Part shown: piece by piece, positions 51,347-60,650 of the stretch
Layout of the letters: every line of letters starts with the position of its first letter
How positions within the stretch are numbered: position 1 is the first letter of the stretch
Source: JAIBBG01 sp043748015
Lineage (GTDB): Bacteria > Bacteroidota > Bacteroidia > Flavobacteriales_D > Sanyastnellaceae
NCBI GenBank assembly: GCA_043748015.1
Contig: JAYTOA010000182.1
Span: 13,226-77,225, forward strand
Length of the DNA stretch: 64,000 nucleotides
Direction of reading: 5' to 3'
The notes under the pieces: model-generated
Database searches by the model: none
Told to the model about the DNA's origin: nothing
Seen by the model: the letters and a program-made list of their open reading frames with translations, nothing else
Program-made: the position numbers and the translations under genes

Positions 51347-52492
51347 ATGCGCCTCATTTTTTTCATTTTTCTTGTCGGCTTTGCATCAAAAGCGTCGGCT
51401 GATCCGATTCTCGTTGGCATTCATTATGGTCAGGAGTATCTGCGCGCAACTATTACTATCAAAAAAGGAAGCTATGCTGTCACTGAAAACGGCAGAAATC
51501 TATTCATTATCAAAGAGGGACAAACGGTTGATATAACCGCATCAGCAGGCAAGGTGAATGCTTTTTTCAATGGTGAGGATTATGCAGGCACCAACAAGTT
51601 GCATTTCTATTCATTGGCCACGTCTGCATTCAACATTCACCCTGCCGGGCACAAAACAAGCGCTCACGTTTATGAGGAAAATCTTGTTGCTTTTGCCTAC
51701 AACGGAAGGCTGCAACTGGTAAATGAAATTGAACTGGAAAAATACGTGGCAGGAGTTATTGAAGCTGAAAGCGGCAAGGGTCAGGACCTGGAATATTACA
51801 AAGTGCAATCCGTCATTAGCAGAACTTACGCGCTCAACAATCTCGTCCGACACCAGGCTGAAGGCTATCAACTGTGTGATGCGACGCATTGCCAGGTTTA
51901 CCACGGCAGACCGCAGAACGAGCCATCGGCCGCAATTGCAACAGATGCAACAAGAGATATAGTGATTGTAGATCATGAAATACGGTTGATTACTGCTGCA
52001 TTTCACAGCAACTGCGGAGGCACAACTGTCAACGCACAAGATGTTTGGTCAAAGCCTCTTTCCTATTGCGTCAGCAAAACGGATTCGTTCTGTGTAGATA
52101 TGCCACATAGTAAGTGGGAAAAAACCATCACAATGGAAAGATGGAATAACTATCTCATCAGCAAACGCAGTGATTACGCCATAGCAGGTGTGAGTGAAGT
52201 GTCGCCGAATGCAGGCGTGGATAGGCAATTCTACGTTGTGGACAGCACGCTAAAAATACCGACTCGGATGATGAGGGAAGATTTGAAATTGCGTTCGACT
52301 ATGTTCGAAATGACGAGAACCGGAGACGACGTTCTTTTTAAAGGACAAGGTTTTGGACATGGTGTTGGCTTATGTCAGGAGGGTGCAATGAAGATGGCGA
52401 TCCTTGATTATTGTTACGAAGAAATCATACACTTTTATTACAAAGATGTCCATTTGATTCCACGATACATGATGTGGTTTTTCCAGGAGTAA
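51347..52492 (+). CDS. SpoIID/LytB domain protein (peptidoglycan stem-removal type)
   Basis: A 381-residue exported protein. A signal peptide (MRLIFFIFLVGFASKASA) precedes the SpoIID domain at ~125-360: LEKYVAGVIEAESGKGQDLEYYKVQSVISRTYAL (catalytic Glu in VIEAESG), CQVYHGRP, FHSNCGGTTVNAQDVW and FKGQGFGHGVGLCQEGAMKMA. SpoIID-family enzymes are lytic transglycosylases acting on denuded glycan. Here it would act in the periplasm. 40 bases after lpxB. Confidence 0.9.
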   Translation: MRLIFFIFLVGFASKASADPILVGIHYGQEYLRATITIKKGSYAVTENGRNLFIIKEGQTVDITASAGKVNAFFNGEDYAGTNKLHFYSLATSAFNIHPAGHKTSAHVYEENLVAFAYNGRLQLVNEIELEKYVAGVIEAESGKGQDLEYYKVQSVISRTYALNNLVRHQAEGYQLCDATHCQVYHGRPQNEPSAAIATDATRDIVIVDHEIRLITAAFHSNCGGTTVNAQDVWSKPLSYCVSKTDSFCVDMPHSKWEKTITMERWNNYLISKRSDYAIAGVSEVSPNAGVDRQFYVVDSTLKIPTRMMREDLKLRSTMFEMTRTGDDVLFKGQGFGHGVGLCQEGAMKMAILDYCYEEIIHFYYKDVHLIPRYMMWFFQE

Positions 52493-52704
52493 CAAGCGGT
52501 TTGGCGGCATTTGATCTGAGATTCATGACATTCAGATTTTGCATCGTCACCATTGGAAACGAATTTTCATGTTGACCGGTGATTGAAAACCATCATCATT
52601 CATCCATAGACTTAACACTCTTTTTGACCGTTTAACACGCGACCTCGAACATCCAGAATTAAATTCGCTCAGCATTAACCCAACACATTTTTATTTTTAT
52701 TCAA

Positions 52705-54369
52705 ATGAAAAAACACGCACTTCACTGCATGCTTCTGGCACTTCTTATGCTCACATTTTCGAATGCGTTTGCTCAGAACAAGGCACAGATACATGTAAAG
52801 AAAAATCAGAATGGTGTTCAATCTGAAGAAACGCGAGAAATCATTCTATCAGAAAATCAAAACATTCAAGACTTATTGATTGAACTTGGAATTCTTGATC
52901 AACTTGGCAACCTTCACGAAGGGCAAGAATTGGAAATCAAGATTGAAAAATCACAAGGTGAAGGAAATAACCAACAGCTCGAGTTGATGTTTGGACCGGC
53001 TCCAAGAGCGAATAATTCACTGCCTGACTTTGCGCCGGCACCTGCCATGGAAAAGAAGCCATTCCTTGGCGTTATGCTGCGTGAGAACAAGCAGGAAATC
53101 AAAACCAAATCGGGAGCTAAAGGAGTTGTGATAACGGAAATCGTTGAGGGGACTTCCGCCGAGAAAGCGGAGTTTCATGAAGGCGACATCATACTTGAAA
53201 TCGACAACAACCCGATGAGTAACACCCGAGATGTCATTGATCAGATTCAATCGCATCAAACGGGTGATAAGGTTACCGTGTTGATTTTACGCGATGGAAA
53301 AGAGAAAAAGATAAAGGCTAAACTCGGTGAGCGTGAGATGGAGAAAGACATTAATATTCGCGGCAAGCGAACAGAAAAAGACATAAAGACTATTGACGAT
53401 CAAAATTTCAGATTCCGATTCAGTCCTGATTCCATCACTATCTTTTCTCCCAATGCTTCAGGTGAAGATTTCCCGAATGACTCCATGAAAATTTGCCAGC
53501 CCTTCTCATGGAACAGTGAAGGAATGGTAATCACAGAAACTGCCTTTTTAGGTGTAACTCCGGCTGAAGAAATTTCCACAGAAGGCGTAAAAGTGAATGT
53601 ACAAGAAGCAACATCAGCCGAAATAATGGGTATTCAAACCGGTGATGTCATTATTTCTGTGAACGGAACTCCTGTAAAAACATTCAATGAGCTTGCAGAT
53701 CAAGTTACAAGAATGAAACCAGGAGACGTAGTGAAACTTGTGGTGCTTCGTGATGACAAACAAAAAGAAATTTCCGGTCCTATCGGGAAAAAAAACATCA
53801 GCGGTATGGAAGACTTCAGAATTTTCCACGACTTCAAAGGGATGGACGAAGGTGGCAACTACTTCTATGATTTCGAATTTGACATGGACGAGAACGATCT
53901 CGAAGATCGTATGCAGCAATTGCTGTTTGAACTGGATGAACAAAGGCTGCAGCTTGACGACGAGCGCAGTCGAATTGAGGATGAAATTGAAAGGCTTCAT
54001 GAAAACAGCGAGCGCATCAGCATCAAAATTCAAATCGCTGAAATCAATCCCGAAGAAGCCGCTAATGTTAACAAAACCGCTACACCAAAACTTTCTTTGT
54101 CCAACGATCTTGCTATCGATGAAATTTCATTCTTCCCAAATCCAAACAACGGCATATTGAATTTGAATTTCAAGACGACGGAAAAGAAAGCTGTAAAAGT
54201 TTTACTCTATAGCAGCCGTGGAGATATTATATATCTCGAAGAGAGATCCAATTTTGATGGTAACTATAGCAAAACGATTGATATTTCCAATGAACCAAAT
54301 GGGTCATACTATTTGCAGATCGTTCAGAATGGAAAAAGCTACAGTAAAAAAATCATCAAAGGTTCTTAA
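52705..54369 (+). CDS. Secreted two-PDZ protein with coiled coil and T9SS type A sorting domain
   Basis: A 554-residue protein. Signal peptide ~1-24 (ends AFAQ); PDZ1 ~118-205 (FLGVMLRENK ... GTSAEKAEFHEGDIILEIDNNPM); PDZ2 ~280-365 (AFLGVTPAEEIS ... EIMGIQTGDVIISVNGTPV); an acidic coiled coil ~390-445 (DENDLEDRMQQLLFELDEQRLQLDDER); and a C-terminal type A sorting domain ~470-554 (EISFFPNPNNGILNLNFK ... DISNEPNGSYYLQIVQNGKSYSKKIIKG). PDZ pairs as in HtrA are present without any protease domain, so it may present or hold substrates at the surface. Function unknown. The 212-base gap upstream (52493-52704) shows no other feature. Confidence 0.85.
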   Translation: MKKHALHCMLLALLMLTFSNAFAQNKAQIHVKKNQNGVQSEETREIILSENQNIQDLLIELGILDQLGNLHEGQELEIKIEKSQGEGNNQQLELMFGPAPRANNSLPDFAPAPAMEKKPFLGVMLRENKQEIKTKSGAKGVVITEIVEGTSAEKAEFHEGDIILEIDNNPMSNTRDVIDQIQSHQTGDKVTVLILRDGKEKKIKAKLGEREMEKDINIRGKRTEKDIKTIDDQNFRFRFSPDSITIFSPNASGEDFPNDSMKICQPFSWNSEGMVITETAFLGVTPAEEISTEGVKVNVQEATSAEIMGIQTGDVIISVNGTPVKTFNELADQVTRMKPGDVVKLVVLRDDKQKEISGPIGKKNISGMEDFRIFHDFKGMDEGGNYFYDFEFDMDENDLEDRMQQLLFELDEQRLQLDDERSRIEDEIERLHENSERISIKIQIAEINPEEAANVNKTATPKLSLSNDLAIDEISFFPNPNNGILNLNFKTTEKKAVKVLLYSSRGDIIYLEERSNFDGNYSKTIDISNEPNGSYYLQIVQNGKSYSKKIIKGS

Positions 54370-54420
54370 TTGATTATCAGCAACGCTCTGCGTTTTGCTC
54401 AAACAAAATTTAGAATAGGC

Positions 54421-54452
54421 AAAAGCCATCAGTATTGAACTGATGGCTTTTT
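54421..54452 (+). terminator. Intrinsic terminator after the two-PDZ gene
   Basis: Perfect hairpin AAAAGCCATCAGT - ATTGA - ACTGATGGCTTTTTT, ending in a six-T run. It separates the PDZ gene from the lipid kinase. Confidence 0.85.
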
Positions 54453-54476
54453 TCGTTTTCCGCTAATATTGCACCC

Positions 54477-55364
54477 ATGCGTGCCCTCTTCATACTTAAC
54501 GGCAGTAAGCGAAAAGCAAGGAGGATTCCTGAAGTGATGAATGCGCAGAAGTTGGAAGGTGAAGAATACAATTTTATTTTCACAAAACACAAAGGTGATG
54601 CTATCACATTGACATTTGAAAACGCATCGACATACGATATTCTGGTCGCAGTTGGTGGCGATGGAACTATACATGAATGCGTCAACGGACTTATGCAATT
54701 GAAAACGCTTCTCCCTGAAAAAAAACTTCCTGCGCTCTTACCTTGGCCTATGGGATCAGGAAACGACTTCGCAAGAAATTTCAAATGGACATCTGATGCT
54801 ATCACGATTCTCGCAAGATTTAGAAAGGGTGAAACGAAAAAAATTGACATTGGCCAAGTACAATTTCAAAGTGAGAAATCAATCTATTTCGTGAACGAAT
54901 TGAGTTTGGGACTCGGTCCGAAAGTGGTCGAATTGGTTGAAAAATTTCCGCGTATGATTCCGGGAAGACTGAAATTTGGACCCGCCATTTTTCTCGCATT
55001 TCTATTCTTTAAAAAGAAAAAAATCATTCTGCGATCAGAAGAATTCAACTCCGCCGATAAAGCAATTGCTGTAGTCATTGCAAATGGAAAATACTTCGGT
55101 AGCGGTATTGGCATTGCTCCGGAAGCAGCGTTGAATGATGGCTTGCTCAACTTAACAGTTATCGGAAATATTTCTCTTCTTGATTATTTGAAACATATCA
55201 CAACGATGAAACAATGCAAAAAAGTTGTTCATCCGCATGTGCACTATCATGAATTACAGATGATCGAGATAATGAATGAAGGAGCAATAGAAACAGATGG
55301 CGAGTTGAATGCACATGCACCGGCTAAAATTCAAATCATCAAAGCCGCTTTGGAAATAATGTAG
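54477..55364 (+). CDS. YegS-type diacylglycerol/lipid kinase family protein
   Basis: A 295-residue DAGK-catalytic-domain protein: VAVGGDGTIHECVNGLMQL (GGDGT nucleotide loop), LPWPMGSGNDFARNF (GTANDFAR-like), and a C-terminal beta-sandwich with GIGIAPEAALNDGLLNLTVIG. All motifs are kept. Substrate in Bacteroidota is unknown (diacylglycerol, sphingoid base or phosphatidylglycerol). Confidence 0.92.
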   Translation: MRALFILNGSKRKARRIPEVMNAQKLEGEEYNFIFTKHKGDAITLTFENASTYDILVAVGGDGTIHECVNGLMQLKTLLPEKKLPALLPWPMGSGNDFARNFKWTSDAITILARFRKGETKKIDIGQVQFQSEKSIYFVNELSLGLGPKVVELVEKFPRMIPGRLKFGPAIFLAFLFFKKKKIILRSEEFNSADKAIAVVIANGKYFGSGIGIAPEAALNDGLLNLTVIGNISLLDYLKHITTMKQCKKVVHPHVHYHELQMIEIMNEGAIETDGELNAHAPAKIQIIKAALEIM

Positions 55365-55394
55365 GAATCTCTCTCTGAAATGCTCTGAAGTGAT

Positions 55395-55823
55395 TCATTC
55401 CAATATCCACTCCTTGCCTGTTCTGAAAACTGTTCCTTTGAAATGTGCTACCGCGCGATTGTCCTGATTGAAAACAGTAATATAGTAGAGAGCAGTTCGC
55501 GTTGTCAGATTCATTTCTTTTACTTCCGCTGTTAAAACATCGCCCTCTTTCACCGGCAATACATGTGAAATGGATGTTTCAATTGAGACACTTTGAATGC
55601 CGTGACTATTACTGGCAAATGCGAGGGCGCTATCAGCAAGTGAATAAGCAATGCCTCCATGTGCAATTGAAAATCCATTCAGCATTTCCTTGCGAATCGT
55701 CATGCGCAACACTGATATACCGGGACCGTCTTTAACGCGCTCGATCCCCATCCATTGAGACATTGGATCGTTGTTGTACATTTTATCTACAATTGACTTT
55801 GCTTTCTCTTCTTCGGTAGTCAT
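55395..55823 (-). CDS. paaI: PaaI-type hotdog thioesterase
   Basis: A 142-residue hotdog-fold protein. Key block: MLNGFSIAHGGIAYSLADSALAFASNSHG (HGG with the catalytic Asp in AD.A) and EGDVLTAEVKEMNLTTRTALYYITVFNQDNRAVAHFKGTVFR. The layout fits PaaI, which hydrolyses (hydroxy)phenylacetyl-CoA to protect the pathway from CoA traps. Convergent with the lipid kinase gene. The thiolase/paaY operon lies 6.5 kb away. Confidence 0.9.
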   Translation of the reverse strand: MTTEEEKAKSIVDKMYNNDPMSQWMGIERVKDGPGISVLRMTIRKEMLNGFSIAHGGIAYSLADSALAFASNSHGIQSVSIETSISHVLPVKEGDVLTAEVKEMNLTTRTALYYITVFNQDNRAVAHFKGTVFRTGKEWILE

Positions 55824-55867
55824 GGTGCAAATTTTGCTATCTTACAAAGTAAATCAACTTTCGCCCG

Positions 55868-55875
55868 TAAATTTG
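55868..55875 (+). promoter_or_regulatory. -7 element (TAAATTTG) for the barrel gene at 55953
   Basis: Exact TAnnTTTG match upstream of the outer-membrane protein gene in the divergent paaI gap. Confidence 0.45.
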
Positions 55876-55952
55876 ATCGACTGAAATTTCAATACGTGAA
55901 TTACATACCCAGCACAAATCACATCTTCAATTCGAAAATTATTGCAACGCAT

Positions 55953-56510
55953 ATGAAAAGGGCGATCTTTATTCTTCTGCTGACGATCACCTCTTTGATC
56001 TCTTTTGGACAAAAAACAACTGAAGACGATTACGCGACATCATCAAAAAAAGGGGATACAAAAACCGAGAAGAAAGTTCCACTTAAGGACCGACTGGTAT
56101 TTGGAGGTAATGTTGGTGGATATTTCGGCAATCGATCATACTTCCAACTCAATCCTATGGTTGGTTACAAAATGAATTCCTGGTGGGTCAATGGTGTTGG
56201 CTTAAATTATATCTACGCGTCAGGTGGAGGGATCAAACAGAATGTTTATGGTGCAAGCGTTTGGAGCAGGGCGTACGTCTTCAAATCTCTAATGCTTCAC
56301 ACAGAATTTGAGATGCTGAAACTAAATTATAGCGCTCAAAACGGTTCCACCTTTCATGCAACTGTGCCAGTATGGCTAATTGGAGCGGGTTATCAAACCA
56401 GATCTCAAGGAATAGGTTTGGGATTTATGATACTATACGACCTCATTCAGGATCCTTATTCGCCGTATTCGTCCCCGGTATTTAGAATTGGCGGATTGAT
56501 TGGTTTCTAA
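55953..56510 (+). CDS. Outer-membrane beta-barrel-like protein, function unknown
   Basis: A 185-residue protein starting MKRAIFILLLTITSLISFGQ (signal peptide; 55953 chosen). After a Lys/Thr-rich linker come beta-strand-like segments (RLVFGGNVGGYFGN, FQLNPMVGYKMNSWWVNGVGLNYIY, VWLIGAGYQTRSQGIGLGFMILYD) and a last aromatic, FRIGGLIGF, as in outer-membrane barrels. No family name can be given. Convergent with mtgA with a four-base overlap. Confidence 0.75.
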   Translation: MKRAIFILLLTITSLISFGQKTTEDDYATSSKKGDTKTEKKVPLKDRLVFGGNVGGYFGNRSYFQLNPMVGYKMNSWWVNGVGLNYIYASGGGIKQNVYGASVWSRAYVFKSLMLHTEFEMLKLNYSAQNGSTFHATVPVWLIGAGYQTRSQGIGLGFMILYDLIQDPYSPYSSPVFRIGGLIGF

Positions 56511-57466
56511 TCGGAAAGTGTATCAGAAACTGAAGGCTTCAGTTCTTCCTTGACATCTTCAGGCTTCAAGTCTTCATCCTCTTCTTCCGTTTCCTGTGTC
56601 GCATTCTTGACGGGACGCTCATCGTCGATAATCGCAGGCAAATCTTCCACTGGAACATCCTTCAATTTCTTTTCCGTTTCCTTTTCAATCTTCAACCGAT
56701 CTTCTTTCGGTGTTTCCTTTTTATATCGCGTGAAATAGTCATCACCAATCAGACGCATCAGATTCGCGATTTGAGTCTGTCGCTTCTTCATGTATCCGCC
56801 GGGCTTGACTACGCTATACTTCGTTGGATTGGGGAGACATGCTGCAATCAACGCGGCCTGCTCACGTGAAAGTGATGATGCCTTTTCGTCGAAGTAGTCA
56901 TGAGCTGCTGCACCGACACCAAATTTGCACGGTCCCATCTCAATCACGTTGAGGTAAACTTCCATGATGCGATCCTTTCCCCAGAAAAATTCAATGAGAT
57001 AACTGAAGTAAACTTCAAATCCTTTGCGAATCCATTTATTCCACTTTGCTTTACCGGGCCATAGAAAAACGTTCTTCGCCGTTTGTTGAGTAATTGTGCT
57101 TGCGCCACGGTATTTCCCCTTCTTTTTACCAATTGTCTCGTTGTACTTTTTGGCTTTTTCCACCGCGCCCCAGTCTATACCTCCGTGCTTCATGAAGTTG
57201 TTGTCTTCACTTGCAACAACGGCCAACTTCATATGATTAGAAATCTTGTCGCCGTCCACCCACTCTTTGCGAAAAGTAGTACCCGCTGGACAATCACATG
57301 TAAACTGCAAATAAGTTGTTGGAGGATTCACCCATTTATAAATCACTACCCATAAAACCGTAAAGAGAAAAAACGCAAGTCCGAATTTCCAACAAAAACG
57401 CCATATGCGAAGCTGTATTGAACGCTTTTCGATATTGCTTGTTGATTTGCGAAACAAGGATTTCAT
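56507..57466 (-). CDS. mtgA: Monofunctional peptidoglycan glycosyltransferase MtgA
   Basis: A 319-residue GT51 enzyme: one N-terminal membrane segment (~25-47), glycosyltransferase motifs EDNNFMKHGGIDW (catalytic Glu), KGKYRGASTITQQTAKNVFLWPG, RKGFEVYFSYLIEFFWGKDRIMEVYLNVIEMG, and AALIAACLPNPTKYS. It polymerises lipid II without a transpeptidase domain. The C-terminal ~60 residues form an acidic low-complexity tail (EEEDEDLKPEDVKEELKPS) not seen in most MtgA. Confidence 0.94.
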   Translation of the reverse strand: MKSLFRKSTSNIEKRSIQLRIWRFCWKFGLAFFLFTVLWVVIYKWVNPPTTYLQFTCDCPAGTTFRKEWVDGDKISNHMKLAVVASEDNNFMKHGGIDWGAVEKAKKYNETIGKKKGKYRGASTITQQTAKNVFLWPGKAKWNKWIRKGFEVYFSYLIEFFWGKDRIMEVYLNVIEMGPCKFGVGAAAHDYFDEKASSLSREQAALIAACLPNPTKYSVVKPGGYMKKRQTQIANLMRLIGDDYFTRYKKETPKEDRLKIEKETEKKLKDVPVEDLPAIIDDERPVKNATQETEEEDEDLKPEDVKEELKPSVSDTLSD

Positions 57467-57534
57467 TTGACTCTGTTGGTGTAACCTTATACAAGTAATT
57501 GAATCCCTGCAATCTAAATTTTGCGTAAAAGGAA

Positions 57535-58665
57535 TTAATGTATTCCCAATTTCGAGCGGATTTCTTTTGGAACAGCATCTTTGTGAACCATGATACCTAT
57601 CGTCTTCATTTGAAAATAATTCTTCGACACGTATTGATATCCACCATAAGGATTATCGGGTCCCCAGGAATTCTTTGTCAAATAATAAATGGTTCCATTT
57701 TGATCTTTTGCCTTACCTGTCATGTGCATGAGATGGTCATCCGTCGTCTTTAAATGATCAAACTCCTCCTGACGATTTTGTTGAGTAACTATTTTCTCAG
57801 GCACCACTACGGTGTGAAGATCATCTTTCGTCACTTTATCATCAGGTAAAACTCCGATGCCGGAACGAAACAAAAATCCCTTTTCGCTTACATCGGCGTC
57901 CCATGCCACAGTGAAACCATTGTCAATAGCATTGTCCATCACTTTTTGAAATTCATCCAAAGGCAAATTATAGTATGATCCCTTTCCCCAATTGTCGGGA
58001 ACTTCTAGCACAAACGATTTGTAAAACGGATGATGGGTAAATGAAGTAAGCGTCACATAATCTGAAGCTTTCAATTTCATCGCATCTCGAAAAGATGCGG
58101 GCGTAAACTTCTTTCCCTCATACATGAAAGTCTCGGGCGTTTCCCCAATGTTGATGTTCAATATCTTTTCAACGGTCGACTTCCACTCCATTGAACCATC
58201 ATTCGATTTCTTTTCCAGAATCTCCTTCATCAATTGCTCGAGTGAAGTGTCCATTGAGGAATGATTGTACTCCTTTTTTCCTTCAGGAAGCCCTACGAAA
58301 GCGCTTTCCGGCACGATGCCAAATTCATCCATTACGGCAATTACATCGTGACTCAAACCTCCGGCGCTGAACTGCTGTTTCCCTTGATATCTGAGATATG
58401 AATCCGCTTTCTTCATATAAGTGATTCTCACGTTGTACATCTCCGACAAATCAACAGGCTTATTGCCTAAGCGCAAAATTTCTGATTCAAGAAACGACAT
58501 CGTAGCGAAACTCCAGCATGTACCTGTAGCGCATTGATTTTCCACCTGACCGGCCGCGTTCTCCTTAATCTTAGTGAATTGATAGGGCGAATTAGACTTC
58601 TCAACGGGCTGCGCCATCACATTGAGTACACAGAAACTGAGTACTAAAAGGCAAATTTTCTTCAT
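57535..58665 (-). CDS. C1-family cysteine aminopeptidase (BLMH/PepC-like), secreted
   Basis: A 376-residue papain-type peptidase of the bleomycin-hydrolase branch, with a signal peptide (MKKICLLVLSFCVLNVMAQ; start 58665). The catalytic Cys is C50 in VENQCATGTCWSFATMSFLESEI, the His is in DDHLMHMTGKAKDQNGTIYYL, and the Asn in LTKNSWGPDNPYGGY. Bacteroidota homologues are periplasmic, unlike cytoplasmic PepC. It is a single gene. Confidence 0.9.
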   Translation of the reverse strand: MKKICLLVLSFCVLNVMAQPVEKSNSPYQFTKIKENAAGQVENQCATGTCWSFATMSFLESEILRLGNKPVDLSEMYNVRITYMKKADSYLRYQGKQQFSAGGLSHDVIAVMDEFGIVPESAFVGLPEGKKEYNHSSMDTSLEQLMKEILEKKSNDGSMEWKSTVEKILNINIGETPETFMYEGKKFTPASFRDAMKLKASDYVTLTSFTHHPFYKSFVLEVPDNWGKGSYYNLPLDEFQKVMDNAIDNGFTVAWDADVSEKGFLFRSGIGVLPDDKVTKDDLHTVVVPEKIVTQQNRQEEFDHLKTTDDHLMHMTGKAKDQNGTIYYLTKNSWGPDNPYGGYQYVSKNYFQMKTIGIMVHKDAVPKEIRSKLGIH

Positions 58666-58809
58666 TTTTTTTCTTTTGAAATATTCCGAATGCAATGATA
58701 ACTCCATCTGTCTTTCGTTTCAACCCTCATTTGTTCAAAGGACATGAGAATATCTGAACGGTATTGATCGCGTCCGATGCATTTTTGAGCAATACTTTAT
58801 TTGGTTTCT

Positions 58810-59778
58810 ATGAAAAAAACTATAGCAGTCGTGTGCGGAGGATATAGCGGCGAATCGGCGGTCAGCTTTAAGAGCGCCGCCATGATCATGAACAATATTG
58901 ATCGCGCGAAATTTGAACCTTATAAAGTAATTGTAACCAAAGAACGCTGGTTTGCTGAAATTGATGGAAAGGAGATTGACATTAACAGACATGATTTCAG
59001 TATTCCATTAATAACTGGTGCGATTATTTTCGATGGCGTCTTCATGATTATTCATGGAACACCGGGTGAAAACGGAATCATGCAAGGCTATTTCGAATTG
59101 CTGGGGATGCCGACCACGACGGGAAATACATTGAATATGTCACTCACTTTCAGTAAAAAAATTACAACGCGTGTGCTTTCATCCATGGGATTTACCACAG
59201 CGAAAAGTCAGGAGTTGAAAGCTTTGGAACCGTATTCCGCATCGTTCATTTCTCAACGTGTAGGCTTACCCTGTTTTGTGAAACCAAATTGCGGCGGAAG
59301 CAGCATTGGCACTTCTCGGGTGAACAAACTAGAAGACATGCACATTGCGATAGACAAGGCTTTCAAAGAAGACGATCGTGTAATCATAGAAGAATACATT
59401 GAAGGAACTGAAGTCACTTGTGGAGTGATCATTCATAAAAATAAAGTAACAGCATTGCCCATTACGGAGATAGTTTCCGAAAAAGAATTCTTTGATTTCG
59501 AAGCGAAATACCAAGGCAAATCGCAGGAAATTACTCCTGCCAGACTTCCACAAAATATTTACAACCGTGTGCAAGAATATTCGGAGGACATCTACAACAA
59601 ACTTGATTGCAGAGGAATGATTCGCGTGGATTACATTGTACGCGGTGAAGACATTTACGTTATAGAAGTGAACACCACGCCCGGATTTACAGAGTCGAGC
59701 ATCATTCCTCAGCAAGCCGCTGAAATAGGAATGAGCAAAACGGAGTTGATTACTACTGTGATTGAAAGTTGTTTCTGA
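58810..59778 (+). CDS. ddl: D-alanine--D-alanine ligase
   Basis: A 322-residue ATP-grasp ligase: N-terminal VVCGGYSGESAVSFKSA, HGTPGENGIMQGYFELLGMPTTTGNTL, the ATP-grasp strands CFVKPNCGGSSIGTSRV, and IYVIEVNTTPGFTESSIIPQQA. All binding residues are present. The D-Ala-D-Ala product feeds the same wall pathway as mtgA nearby. Start ATG 58810. Confidence 0.96.
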   Translation: MKKTIAVVCGGYSGESAVSFKSAAMIMNNIDRAKFEPYKVIVTKERWFAEIDGKEIDINRHDFSIPLITGAIIFDGVFMIIHGTPGENGIMQGYFELLGMPTTTGNTLNMSLTFSKKITTRVLSSMGFTTAKSQELKALEPYSASFISQRVGLPCFVKPNCGGSSIGTSRVNKLEDMHIAIDKAFKEDDRVIIEEYIEGTEVTCGVIIHKNKVTALPITEIVSEKEFFDFEAKYQGKSQEITPARLPQNIYNRVQEYSEDIYNKLDCRGMIRVDYIVRGEDIYVIEVNTTPGFTESSIIPQQAAEIGMSKTELITTVIESCF

Positions 59779-59805
59779 GGAATCCTCAAAATGCCTATGA
59801 AAACA

Positions 59806-60477
59806 TTAAGGCATCAAAGCCGGTGGCTGGTTGTCGACCTCTTTTGAGTTCGAAACACGTCTTTGTTTTACGAATGTCCGGATCAATAAAATAGTTGTAA
59901 TTCCAATAAATCCGACGATGATATATCCGACGTAATGCTCCACCGCGGGAAATTGTGATCCAAGATAAAATCCTATCAAGCTGAGTGAAGTGATCCACAA
60001 CGCAGCACCAATCAAATTATAAAACATCAGAGTTGCGAATGGCACTTTGATAACACCCGCAATAATGGGTGCGAATGTTCTGATAATCGGCAAGAACCTT
60101 CCAAGCACCAAAGTCTTACCACCGTGTTTCTGATAAAAAGACTGAGTAATCTCGAGGTATTTTCTTTTGAAAATAATTGAATCCTTTCGATCAAAAAGTG
60201 CCGGCCCTACCCTTCTGCCGAAGATGTAACCGAATAAACTTCCACAAACTGCTGCAGTAAACATGGCGATGGTTAGTGGTATAATCTCAATTCCCAATAA
60301 CTCCGGTTTGGAAGCGCAAATCAGCCCACCAAGAAAAACAAGTGAATCCCCGGGAAGAAAAAAACCGACTACCAATCCGTTCTCAGCGAAGATTACAATC
60401 AATAGCAAAACGAGTCCTCCATGTTGTATGATTGACTCAGGATTTGTAAGTTGTTTCAGGAATTCCCAGACTTCCAT
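59806..60477 (-). CDS. DedA family membrane protein
   Basis: A 223-residue multi-pass protein of the DedA/SNARE-associated family: GLVVGFFLPGDSLVFLGGLI, GSLFGYIFGRRVGPALF, FYQKHGGKTLVLGRFLPIIRTFAPIIAGV (the hallmark GRF.P.-RT-FAP) and five to six membrane segments. DedA proteins are undecaprenyl-phosphate or phospholipid translocases. Start 60477; the 170 bases upstream contain no other gene. Confidence 0.92.
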   Translation of the reverse strand: MEVWEFLKQLTNPESIIQHGGLVLLLIVIFAENGLVVGFFLPGDSLVFLGGLICASKPELLGIEIIPLTIAMFTAAVCGSLFGYIFGRRVGPALFDRKDSIIFKRKYLEITQSFYQKHGGKTLVLGRFLPIIRTFAPIIAGVIKVPFATLMFYNLIGAALWITSLSLIGFYLGSQFPAVEHYVGYIIVGFIGITTILLIRTFVKQRRVSNSKEVDNQPPALMP

Positions 60478-60650
60478 TAGCGCAATATAATCCCAAATCA
60501 ATCGATAGAAAATCCCAAATCATTTTTGTGCAATAGAAGTGAATTATCTATCGATTAGATTTGAGAATCCCGAACTCAATACAATGAATGAGTTCTGATG
60601 AATATTGCAGGGTAAAAACAAACCATTTGGCACGAATGCTCATCCCATAT

